NCBI RefSeq assembly: GCF_900091315.1
Contig: NZ_FLSP01000015.1
Span: forward strand, 50,030 to 114,029
Length of the DNA: 64,000 bases
Source: Streptomyces sp. DI166
GTDB lineage: Bacteria > Actinomycetota > Actinomycetes > Streptomycetales > Streptomycetaceae
Reading direction: 5' to 3'
This document shows, piece by piece, positions 8,009-15,096 of this stretch (the stretch's first letter is position 1; every line of letters begins with the position of its first letter). The position numbers and the translations under genes are program-made. The notes under the pieces are model-generated. The model made no database searches, was not told the DNA's origin, and saw only the letters and a program-made list of their open reading frames with translations.

Positions 8009-8527
8009 ATGCTGCACCGCCTCCTCTTCAGCACCCTGGGGAACCCCAAGCTGATCCAGTTCCTGCTGCGCTGCTGGACGGTGGTGACGGACGGCATCGC
8101 CCGGCCGGGCGTGCGGATCGCGGGCGGGGTGCTCGCGGCGGCGGCCGGGGCGAGCGCCCTGGCGTACGCCGCGGTCTTCCGGGCCACGACCGATGAGACC
8201 CGACGGGCCGTGGAGGCGTCCCCGGACCTGCGCGGTGAGCCCGGGAACGTGATGGACGTCCTCCAACTGCTCAGCGCGGTCTGGCTGGTCAGCGGTATCG
8301 CCCTGCTCGTGCTGGGCCTGCTGGTCGCCCTCGCCCGCTGGGGCAGCGTCCTGATCATCGTGGGCGGTGTGCTGTGGTGGGCGCCGCTCGGCCTGCTCGG
8401 TCTGTATCTGCCGACCGCGTCCGCGCCGAAGGTCCTCGCCGTGCTGTTCGTGGCCCTGGTCGTGCCGGCGACCCTGCTGTGTCCGGCGCAGCGGTTCGGC
8501 GGTGCGCGGGCCGGCGCGACCTCATGA
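8009..8527 (+). CDS. Membrane protein of the bacteriocin operon, unknown function
   Basis: The ATG at 8009 follows a GGAGA ribosome site at 8001. The 172-residue product has about four membrane helices: VRIAGGVLAAAAGASALAYA, LLSAVWLVSGIALLVLGLLV, SVLIIVGGVLWWAPLGLLGL and APKVLAVLFVALVVPATLL. Helices 1 and 2 are separated by a charged extracellular-size loop (FRATTDETRRAVEASPDLRG). No family was recognised. It ends with an ATGA overlap into the ABC permease gene, so it belongs to the same translation unit. A 40-base segment (8093-8132) is nearly repeated at 14,993-15,032. Confidence 0.7.
   Translation: MLHRLLFSTLGNPKLIQFLLRCWTVVTDGIARPGVRIAGGVLAAAAGASALAYAAVFRATTDETRRAVEASPDLRGEPGNVMDVLQLLSAVWLVSGIALLVLGLLVALARWGSVLIIVGGVLWWAPLGLLGLYLPTASAPKVLAVLFVALVVPATLLCPAQRFGGARAGATS
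8093..8132. repeat. Copy 1 of a 40-base dispersed repeat
   Basis: Bases 8093-8132 match 14,993-15,032 at 37 of 40 positions (both begin GGCATCGC and end GCGGGGTGC). This copy lies within the coding sequence of the small membrane protein (G-I-A-R-P-G-V-R-I-A-G-G-V), whereas the second copy is intergenic. Confidence 0.7.
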
Positions 8528-10146
8528 CGCCGACGCGGCAGCCCGCCCGGTTCCGTACTGTCGTCGCGCTCTGCCTCGCCGACATCCGCCGGCGGCTCAA
8601 TCTCCTCGCCGGTACCGGCCCTTCGGCACGCAGGCGCCGGAAGGCCGCGTGGGTGGTCGTCGGCGCGGGTGCCGCCGCCACGCTCGGGGCGCTGACCGTC
8701 GTGGGGCGCACGCTCGGCGCGCTGGCTCCGCCGGGGCCCGCCGTACGGACGGAACTGGCGGCCTGGACGTGGGCGCCCGTCGCCGTGTGGTTCCTGCACC
8801 GGATCCTGAGCGCGGAACCGGCGAAGGCCCGCGCGCTGGTGAGCCCGCCCGACGCGGACGTGCTGCGGACGCTCCCGGTGTCCCGGGGCCAGCTCGTCAC
8901 CGCCCGGCTCGTCCTGCCCGCCGCCGCGATCGCCGCCTCCGTCCTGTGCGCGGCCACCGCGATCGGGGTGCCCTGGCTCGCGGCGGGCGCCGAGGGGCGC
9001 CGGCTGCTCCCCGTGTTCCTGGTGCACTGCGCGGGCGCGGCCGTGACCGGTACGGCGCTGCACATCGCCCTGGTGACGGCCCTGATGGTCCGGGTCGTCC
9101 GGATCCCCCATCTGCCGCGGCTGATCGTCTCAGCGGTGGCGGGCGCGCTCGCCGGTGTCCTCGCGGCGCCGTTCGTACGGGCCCTGACGGGGGGCGACGG
9201 CCCCTCCCGGGAGGACACGGCACGGATCGTCGGGCGCGCGCTCACCGACGCGCGCCCCCAGGTGTGGAACGTGGCGCACCGGCCGGAGTCGGCCGCCTGG
9301 ACCGCCCTCGCGTACACCGCCGTCACGCTCGCCCTGGTCGGTGCGGCCGTGCTCCGGGTGCGCGCGACCGTGCGCCGGGACGCCGGTACTGCTGAGGGCC
9401 GCCCGGCGGTCGCCCGGCGCCGGTCACCGGCGACCGGGGCGTGGCCCTCGTCGCCGTACGCCCTGGTCTTCCGGGTCACCTGGCTGCGGTTCCTGCGCGG
9501 CCATCCCCAGACGGTCGGAGGACTGGCGCGGCTCCAGCGCCTGGGCGTGCTGCTCGGGTCGGCGTGCCTGGGCCTCGTACTGAGCCTCGGCGGACCGCTG
9601 TGGCACCTGCCGTTCGCGGCCGTGGCCGGGATCTTCGTGGCTGCCGCGCTGATCACGACGGGTGAGGTCGTGCAGGTCTGCGGCATCGAGGCGGACCGCG
9701 CGGGCTGGGAGGCGCTGCGGCAGTCGCCGCGTGCGGCCGGTGGCTGGGTGGCGGCGAAGGCGGCCACCGCCTCGGTCGCGGTGGCCGTGGTGACCGGACC
9801 GTTCGCCCTGGGGGCCGCGGCGCTGTGCGGGGTGCACGGCCCGGCCGGGTGGGCGCGGGCGGTGCTGGCCCTCGCCGTGGTGTCCGCGGCCGCCGGGTGC
9901 GCCGTCGTGCTGACGTACTTCTGCGTGCCCCGCTCCGAGTCCTTCGCCGACGGCCGGATCACCCGCGCCCCGGCCGCCGAGGTCACGGAGGGGCTCTTCG
10001 TCGCGCTCCTCACCGTGCCGGTCACGGCGGGCGCCGGACTGAGCGGCCCGGTGCACGCGGCCCTGCTCCTCCTTTCCCTCGGTGCCGGGTACGCCGCGCT
10101 GCGCGCCACGGCCCGCAATGACTTCAGTCCCCGGAGTTCCTCGTGA
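8524..10146 (+). CDS. Large ABC-type permease of the bacteriocin operon
   Basis: The ATG at 8524 overlaps the upstream stop. The 540-residue protein has around twelve hydrophobic segments in two halves separated by a soluble linker rich in Arg and Ala (residues about 275-310), typical of a bacterial half-fused ABC-2-like permease. The phrase LVSPPDADVLRTLPVSRGQL in the first half, where a PxxxDxLxxLPVSR element follows the first helices, is a common feature of this type of exporter permease. The next gene, overlapping by four bases, encodes its likely ATPase. Probable substrate: the mature bacteriocin, or the protein may provide self-protection by export. Confidence 0.75.
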   Translation: MTPTRQPARFRTVVALCLADIRRRLNLLAGTGPSARRRRKAAWVVVGAGAAATLGALTVVGRTLGALAPPGPAVRTELAAWTWAPVAVWFLHRILSAEPAKARALVSPPDADVLRTLPVSRGQLVTARLVLPAAAIAASVLCAATAIGVPWLAAGAEGRRLLPVFLVHCAGAAVTGTALHIALVTALMVRVVRIPHLPRLIVSAVAGALAGVLAAPFVRALTGGDGPSREDTARIVGRALTDARPQVWNVAHRPESAAWTALAYTAVTLALVGAAVLRVRATVRRDAGTAEGRPAVARRRSPATGAWPSSPYALVFRVTWLRFLRGHPQTVGGLARLQRLGVLLGSACLGLVLSLGGPLWHLPFAAVAGIFVAAALITTGEVVQVCGIEADRAGWEALRQSPRAAGGWVAAKAATASVAVAVVTGPFALGAAALCGVHGPAGWARAVLALAVVSAAAGCAVVLTYFCVPRSESFADGRITRAPAAEVTEGLFVALLTVPVTAGAGLSGPVHAALLLLSLGAGYAALRATARNDFSPRSSS

Positions 10147-10754
10147 TCGACATCAAGAACCTCGTCGTACGCCGTGGCGAGGAGTGCGTGCTGCGCGACT
10201 TCGACGCCCATGTGCCCGAGGGCACGTCGGTACGCGTCACCGGACCGAACGGCAGCGGCAAGAGCACCCTCCTGCGCGTGATCGCCGGCCTCACCGCACC
10301 GGACGCGGGCCAGGTCACCGTCGCCGGGCACCCGCCCGCCGACCCCGCCGTACGGGCCCTGCGCGGCTTCGTCCAGGAGCCGCCGCCGCTGTACGAACAC
10401 CTCACCGCCGACGAGCAGTTGTGCCTGGTCGCGGGCGTGTGGCGGCTGCGCGCCCGGGACCTGCGGGACCGCGCCGCCGCGCTGGGGCTCGGCGACCGCT
10501 TCGACGTCCTCGTCGGCGAACTCTCCCTGGGCCAGCGCAAGAAGCTCGGTTACCTGTGCGCCACCGCGCACGAGCCGCGCCTGGTCCTGCTCGACGAACC
10601 CTTCAACGGGCTCGACGCGCAGGCCGAGCAGGCGGTACGCGACGACCTCGCCCGCTGGCGGGCCGACGGCCGCACCCTCGTCCTCGTCTCCCACTCCGAC
10701 GCCTCGGTGGCGGGCCTGGTGGACGACACGCTCACCGTGGGGGCGGACGCGTGA
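10143..10754 (+). CDS. ABC transporter ATP-binding protein (first of two)
   Basis: This 203-residue ATPase starts with GTG at 10143, overlapping the permease stop. Walker A is GPNGSGKST, the Q-loop lies in FVQEPPPLYEHLT, the signature is LSLGQRKKLG, and Walker B with the catalytic glutamate is LVLLDEPFNGLD, followed by an H-loop histidine in LVSHSD. It lacks the long C-terminal extension of the second ATPase. It pairs most simply with the large permease just upstream. Role: powering export or immunity in the bacteriocin locus, by inference from position. Confidence 0.88.
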   Translation: MIDIKNLVVRRGEECVLRDFDAHVPEGTSVRVTGPNGSGKSTLLRVIAGLTAPDAGQVTVAGHPPADPAVRALRGFVQEPPPLYEHLTADEQLCLVAGVWRLRARDLRDRAAALGLGDRFDVLVGELSLGQRKKLGYLCATAHEPRLVLLDEPFNGLDAQAEQAVRDDLARWRADGRTLVLVSHSDASVAGLVDDTLTVGADA

Positions 10755-11701
10755 TCGAGGTCAGGGATCTGGTGAAGTCCTACGGCGGGCGCCGGGTCCT
10801 GGACGGTCTGACGTTCACGGCCGAACCGGGCCGCGTCACGGCGTTCCTGGGGCCCAACGGCGCGGGCAAGAGCACCACCCTGCGGATGATCCTCGGCCTC
10901 GGCATCCCCGACGCCGGCCACGCCCTCGTGAACGGCGTCCGCTACGCCGAACTCCGCGACCCGCTGCGCACCGTGGGCGCCCTGCTCGACGCGTCCGCCT
11001 GCCATCCCGCGCGCAGCCCCCGCGCCCACCTCACCTGGCTCGCCCGCACCCAGCGCATTCCCGCGGCGCGCGTGGACGAGGTGCTCGGCCTGGTGGGTCT
11101 GGCTCCGGCCGCGCGGCGGCCCGTACGGGGCTTCTCGCTCGGCATGCGGCAGCGGCTCGGTATCGCCGTCGCCCTGCTCGGCGACCCCGGGACGGTGATC
11201 CTGGACGAGCCCATGAACGGCCTCGACCCCGAGGGCATCCAATGGCTGCGCGGCCTGCTGCGCGCCCTCGCCGACGAGGGCCGTACGGTCCTGGTCTCCA
11301 GCCACCTCATGCGCGAGATGGCGGTGGTCGCCGACCAGGTCCTGGTGATCGGCCGGGGCCGGGTCCTCGCGGACGGCGGCCTCACCGAGTTCCTGGAGAC
11401 CGACCTTCCACCGGTCCGCCTGGTCACGCCCCGGCTCGACGAACTCTCCCGCGCCCTGCGGGCGGAAGGAGCCCGGGTGACCCACGACAGCGACCCGCAC
11501 CGGGCCACCGTGACCGGCCTGACGAGCGCCCGCATCGGCGACATCGCGGCCCAGAACGCCTGGAGCGTGCACGAACTGACTCCCGTACGGCCCTCGTTGG
11601 AGGAGGCGTATATGCGCCTGACCGCGGAGGCGGTGGAGTACCGGTCGGCGACGGCCGCGTCGACCAAGAAGGAGGCCGCGTCCCATGCGTCCCTCAAGTG
11701 A
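10751..11701 (+). CDS. ABC transporter ATP-binding protein (second, ABC-2 export type)
   Basis: GTG at 10751 overlaps the upstream TGA. The 316-residue protein has Walker A GPNGAGKST, signature FSLGMRQRLG, Walker B TVILDEPMNGLDPEG and the H-loop SSHLMREM. A C-terminal extension of about 100 residues is typical of drug- and bacteriocin-export ATPases of the BcrA/CcmA kind (GIPDAGHALVNG, SSHLMREMAVVADQVLVIGR). The last 17 bases overlap the following permease gene, so the pair is co-translated. ABC-2 exporters with BcrA-like ATPases often confer immunity to peptide antibiotics, which would fit here. Confidence 0.9.
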   Translation: MIEVRDLVKSYGGRRVLDGLTFTAEPGRVTAFLGPNGAGKSTTLRMILGLGIPDAGHALVNGVRYAELRDPLRTVGALLDASACHPARSPRAHLTWLARTQRIPAARVDEVLGLVGLAPAARRPVRGFSLGMRQRLGIAVALLGDPGTVILDEPMNGLDPEGIQWLRGLLRALADEGRTVLVSSHLMREMAVVADQVLVIGRGRVLADGGLTEFLETDLPPVRLVTPRLDELSRALRAEGARVTHDSDPHRATVTGLTSARIGDIAAQNAWSVHELTPVRPSLEEAYMRLTAEAVEYRSATAASTKKEAASHASLK

Positions 11702-12473
11702 CCGCCAGGCGCCGGGCGGCGGCCCGCGCGACTTCGCCGCCGCCGAGTGGACGAAGCTCCGTTCCCTGCGCTCCACTTGGGCCCTGCTCGCCCTCGGCAC
11801 CGTGCTCACGGTCCTGGTGAGCCTGCTGTTCTGCGCGCTGATCGGTCCCGAGTTCCGCCGCGCGGACTCCGCCCAGCGGCGCGCGCTCGACCCGGTGGGG
11901 CTCACCTTCACCGGGCTCCAGTTCGGCCAGGTGCCTCTGGTGATCCTCGCGGTAATGGCGGTCGGGAACGAGTACGGCACCGGCATGATCCGCACCAGCC
12001 TCGCCGCCATACCGCGCCGGGGCGCACTGCTCACCGCCAAACTGGCCGTACTCGGCGCGACCGGTGCCGTCTGGGGCCTGCTCACCGGCGCGGTCGCCCT
12101 CACCGCCGGAAGCACCGTGCTCGGCGCGTCGGTCCCACTGCACACGGACGCGGTACGGGCGCTGGCCGGGGCGGGGGCGTACACGGGCCTGCTCGCGGTG
12201 CTCGCGGCGGCGCTCACCTTCATGGTGCGCCGCTCGCTCACCGCACTCGGCGTGCTGCTCCCCTTCCTGTTCGTCGTCTCGGGCGCCCTCGCCGCCACCC
12301 CACAACTCCGCTCCCTGGCCCGCCTCCTCCCGGACCGCGCGGGCCTGCGCCTGACCCAGGTCCACCAGGACGCCGGCGACCTGTCCCCGGCGGCGGGCGG
12401 CGGGGTACTGCTGCTGTGGGCGGCCGTGGCGGCGACGGGCTCGTACGTCGCGCTGCGCCGCCAGGACTGCTGA
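11685..12473 (+). CDS. ABC-2 type permease, last gene of the bacteriocin operon
   Basis: The ATG at 11685 lies inside the end of the ATPase gene. The 262-residue protein starts with the ABC-2 opening FAAAEWTKLRSLRSTWALLALG and has six membrane segments, including VILAVMAVGNEYGTGMIRTS, where the EYxxGxIRTSL motif is diagnostic for this permease class. It forms the transmembrane partner of the ATPase at 10751. The operon ends here: five bases further on begins the convergent DUF397 gene, with no clear terminator between. Confidence 0.9.
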   Translation: MRPSSDRQAPGGGPRDFAAAEWTKLRSLRSTWALLALGTVLTVLVSLLFCALIGPEFRRADSAQRRALDPVGLTFTGLQFGQVPLVILAVMAVGNEYGTGMIRTSLAAIPRRGALLTAKLAVLGATGAVWGLLTGAVALTAGSTVLGASVPLHTDAVRALAGAGAYTGLLAVLAAALTFMVRRSLTALGVLLPFLFVVSGALAATPQLRSLARLLPDRAGLRLTQVHQDAGDLSPAAGGGVLLLWAAVAATGSYVALRRQDC

Positions 12474-12478
12474 GCCGG

Positions 12479-12691
12479 TCAGCTCTTAACGGCGTACGCC
12501 ACGAAGCCCACCCACGCCTCCGGCGCGACAGCGAGATGCGGGCCGGTGTCCTGGCACTTGGAGTCGCGGACGTGGATGGTGCCGGGGGTGGTGGCTACCT
12601 CTACGCAGGAATCGCCGTCAGGGCCGCTGCTGTAGCTGCTCTTGAACCACGCCAGTTCGCAGGCGTCCCCGGAGGTGGAGGTGCCACTCAT
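12479..12691 (-). CDS. DUF397 small protein (copy 1)
   Basis: This 70-residue protein has the DUF397 core ELAWFKSSYSSGPDGDSCVE followed by VHVRDSK-type text (here IHVRDSKCQDTG). DUF397 proteins accompany WhiJ-like XRE regulators in Streptomyces and are thought to modulate them. The start is the ATG at 12691. It is nearly identical to the neighbouring copy, and both lie downstream of the XRE regulator in one direction. The in-frame reading extends upstream through the other copy's region, but the homology starts only here. Confidence 0.88.
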   Translation of the reverse strand: MSGTSTSGDACELAWFKSSYSSGPDGDSCVEVATTPGTIHVRDSKCQDTGPHLAVAPEAWVGFVAYAVKS

Positions 12692-12713
12692 GCTCTGCCC
12701 AGCCACGGGACCG

Positions 12714-12926
12714 TCAGCTCGCAGCCGCATGCGTGACGAAGTCGGCCCACGCCTCGGCGGCGACGGCGAAGCGGCGACCGGTGTCGCGGTGCTTGGAGTC
12801 ACGGACGTGGACGGTGCCGGGCGTGTGGGCGACCTCGACGCAGGAGTCGCCGTCAGGGCCGCTGCTGTAGCTGCTCTTGAACCACGCCAGTTCGGAGGCT
12901 TCACCGGCGGAGGCCTTACGGATCAT
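12714..12926 (-). CDS. DUF397 small protein (copy 2)
   Basis: This 70-residue paralogue shares the block ELAWFKSSYSSGPDGDSCVE and the HVRDSK motif with copy 1, and differs mostly at its ends (MIRKASAGEAS and FVTHAAAS). Its ATG at 12926 overlaps the stop of the upstream XRE regulator by four bases, which shows translational coupling. The identical stretch between the two copies also holds at the DNA level over roughly 60 bases, so this is a recent tandem duplication or gene conversion. Confidence 0.88.
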   Translation of the reverse strand: MIRKASAGEASELAWFKSSYSSGPDGDSCVEVAHTPGTVHVRDSKHRDTGRRFAVAAEAWADFVTHAAAS

Positions 12927-13798
12927 GTCTCTCCCAGCAGTTGCTCAATGAAGGCCAACGACTCCCCAGGTGGGAGAGCCTGTGCCCGGATCGTGCCATA
13001 CCGCAGCTCAAGGATGCGGAGCTGCTTCAGATCCGTGACGGGACGCCCGTTGAACGCCCCGTCCGAGCGTCCGACAGCCGTACCGTCCTCGAACTTCAGT
13101 AACTCGATCCTGCCGCTCATGCCAGGGTGAGGCGCGCTGTCCATCGGCATCAGCTGGAGGGAGACGTAGCTCAACGACCCCACCTCCAGCAGGCGTTCGA
13201 ATTGCTGCCGCCGGACCATTGTGCCTCCAACGTTGCGCCGCAGCGTCGCCTCTTCCAGGACAAAGCTCAGCGCGGGTGCGGGGCACCGTTCGTAGATCGT
13301 TTGCCGAGCGACACGAGCGGCTACCCGGCGCTCCAAGTCCTCCGGCGTATAGGCGGGAAGCCAGGACTCCAGCAGCGCCCTGGTGTGGTCCGAAGTCTGA
13401 AGCAGACCTGGGATGTTGCTGTTCTCGTACACCCCGATCTCAACCGCCCGCGCCTCCATCTGGGCCAGGTCCCGCACCTTCTTCGGATACCGGACCTTCT
13501 TCACGTCCTCCCAGGCCGCGGCGACGAGCCCGCCCGCGCCCAACACCTCGTCGGCCCTGTCCAGATACTCCTTCCTGGGAATCCGCTTCCCGCCCTCGAT
13601 CTTGTAGACCATGTCCTCGCCGTACCCCACGGCCTTGCCGAAGTCGGCGGCGCGCATCCCCACCGCCTCGCGCCGCAGCTTCAACTGCCGCCCCACGGTG
13701 GCGACTACGGCCACGCCCCACTCGTCGTCCGGATCCACCTCCCACCCCGGCTCGTCCGCCTCGGTCCGCAGCCGTGCCGCCTCCGCGTCCACCGACAT
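12923..13798 (-). CDS. XRE-family transcriptional regulator with DUF5753 (WhiJ-like)
   Basis: The ATG at 13798 gives 291 residues. Residues about 35-95 form a helix-turn-helix (LKLRREAVGMRAADFGKAVG, VYKIEGGKRIPRKE). The DUF5753 ligand or effector domain then carries its signature VYENSNIPGLLQTSDHTRAL, a central RQTIYERCPAPALSFVLEEA segment, and the late LLKFEDGTAVG strand. Such proteins pair with DUF397 proteins and an RsbW-like ATPase, and influence development or antibiotic production in Streptomyces. An upstream in-frame extension to 13924 lacks homology. Three CCGGACA repeats upstream may be its operator. Confidence 0.9.
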   Translation of the reverse strand: MSVDAEAARLRTEADEPGWEVDPDDEWGVAVVATVGRQLKLRREAVGMRAADFGKAVGYGEDMVYKIEGGKRIPRKEYLDRADEVLGAGGLVAAAWEDVKKVRYPKKVRDLAQMEARAVEIGVYENSNIPGLLQTSDHTRALLESWLPAYTPEDLERRVAARVARQTIYERCPAPALSFVLEEATLRRNVGGTMVRRQQFERLLEVGSLSYVSLQLMPMDSAPHPGMSGRIELLKFEDGTAVGRSDGAFNGRPVTDLKQLRILELRYGTIRAQALPPGESLAFIEQLLGET

Positions 13799-13863
13799 GT
13801 CCCGTGCCGCCCCTCCGTCGTACCGCCTCGTACCCGCCACGCCTCTACCCGTACGGGCCGCTC

Positions 13864-13899
13864 CGACAGCCCGGACAGCACCGGACAACGACCGGACAG
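13864..13899. promoter_or_regulatory. Three direct CCGGACA repeats in the divergent WhiJ/ATPase intergenic region
   Basis: CCGGACA occurs three times in the intergenic region between the divergent XRE and ATPase genes, at about 13871, 13881 and 13892, with a related CCGACA just before. The spacing of 10-11 bases is one helical turn, as expected for cooperative binding of a dimeric regulator such as the neighbouring XRE protein. Confidence 0.4.
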
Positions 13900-13960
13900 T
13901 CACCGTACGCAACCGCAGCGTCACTCCTCACGGTAAGCAAATACGGCCACGCTGAGTGAC

Positions 13961-14407
13961 GTGATCCAGAAACTCACCGCACCGGCAGGACAGCCCGCGC
14001 ACCCCGAGGGCCACATCCGCAACTTCCGTGTCCTGCTGTCCCCCACACCGCGCGGCGCCCGCCTGGCCCGCCTGCTCGCCACGGAGCAACTGCGCACCTG
14101 GGCACTGCCGGTGGACCCGGCGGCGAACATCGTCGCGGAGCTGGCGGCCAACGCGGCCACCCACGGCCGCGTACCGGGCCGGAGCTTCCAGCTCCTGCTC
14201 TACGTCGTGGGCGACACCCTGCGCATCGAGGTCACCGACACACAGGGTGACGGGCTACCGCAGCCGAAGGAAGCCACCGCGCACACCGCCGAAGCCGGCC
14301 GCGGCCTGCTCGTCGTCACCGCCCTCGCCGACCGCTGGGGAGTCGACCGCAACCTGCCACCCCGCAAGACGGTCTGGGCCGAGATCACGGTCCCCCTGGC
14401 GACGTGA
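13961..14407 (+). CDS. RsbW-like ATP-binding (anti-sigma factor type) protein
   Basis: This 148-residue protein has the HATPase_c_2 fold: an N-box ANIVAELAANAATHG, a G1-type LRIEVTDTQGDGLPQ, and a G2 region AGRGLLVVTALADRWGVD. It lacks an added receiver or phosphatase domain. Such kinases sit beside WhiJ-like genes in Streptomyces and are thought to act in partner-switching, but the sigma factor controlled is unknown. The GTG at 13961 starts the frame, and it diverges from the XRE regulator. The C-terminus runs almost into the convergent frameshifted gene. Confidence 0.85.
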   Translation: MIQKLTAPAGQPAHPEGHIRNFRVLLSPTPRGARLARLLATEQLRTWALPVDPAANIVAELAANAATHGRVPGRSFQLLLYVVGDTLRIEVTDTQGDGLPQPKEATAHTAEAGRGLLVVTALADRWGVDRNLPPRKTVWAEITVPLAT

Positions 14408-14445
14408 ACAAGGACGCCAAGCCCGCGCCGCCTTCCGAGCGGCGC

Positions 14446-14888
14446 TCAGCGCTCCCCCTCCCGGTCAGGGCGCTGAGTGGCGGGTCCAGGTGGCGGCGGA
14501 GGCGGAGGCGGGCCGACCCGTCCGGCGCGCTGCTGGTCGTAGTGCTCCACGAGTTGGCGATCCCTCTCGTACCGGCGCCGCATCCACCGTGGCGTCATCA
14601 CGGCGAGCACCACCAGGGCGATGCCCACAAGCACCGCTGCGAAGCGTCCGTCGGGACGGTCACGCAGCACCCACGCCAAGGCGAAGCACGCAAACCGAGC
14701 ACACCGACGAAGACCGCGAGACTCCTGCTCCCCTCGGCCTCGTACGCAGCGACTCCTCGCCTCTTCTGTGCGATCTCGACGGCCGCCCCGGGCTCCAGGA
14801 GCGGACCGCCCGCATCCAGACGGTCCTGAGTCTGCTGGGCACGTCGACGAGCCGTCGGGGAGTCGTCCCGCACGAAGATCAGGCGCAT
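14446..14888 (-). pseudogene. Small two-helix membrane protein gene interrupted by a frameshift
   Basis: Translation from ATG 14888 gives a plausible protein (MRLIFVRDDSPTARRRAQQT, ending in SLAVFVGVLG) that then turns into low-quality text. The adjacent frame continues with CFALAWVLRDRPDG and a second hydrophobic helix RFAAVLVGIALVVLAVMTPR, ending in a Pro-rich tail. Together they would make a normal 145-residue protein with two membrane segments. The frames join near 14,692-14,700, where one base seems to be missing. No programmed slippery sequence is seen, so this is either a recent pseudogene or a sequence error. No family was recognised. Confidence 0.6.
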
Positions 14889-14992
14889 CGTGCCCCTGCT
14901 CGGCATCCCCCGCCAGGCGGTCTTGTCCTTCTCCTGTCGGCCTTTCAAGCGTGGTCGAAGACCACGAGCATGGTGCCACCCACGTGGTCGGC

Positions 14993-15032
14993 GGCATCGC
15001 TCGGCCGGGGGTGCGGATCGCGAGCGGGGTGC
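14993..15032. repeat. Copy 2 of the 40-base dispersed repeat
   Basis: This intergenic copy matches 8093-8132 at 37 of 40 bases. Its ends (GGCATCGCTCG and CGAGCGGGGTGCC) can themselves pair imperfectly, so the element may be a small mobile or REP-like sequence. Confidence 0.6.
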
Positions 15033-15046
15033 CGACGCGGTGGCGT

Positions 15047-15080
15047 GACACGGCCGTACCCCGGGCGGTACGGCCGTGTC
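15047..15080. terminator. Strong stem-loop after the dioxygenase-like gene
   Basis: The 14-base arms GACACGGCCGTACC (15047-15060) and GGTACGGCCGTGTC (15067-15080) pair perfectly around a six-base loop. It lies 17 bases beyond the stop of the minus-strand dioxygenase-like gene. Confidence 0.85.
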
Positions 15081-15096
15081 GCACCGTTCCCGGCCG

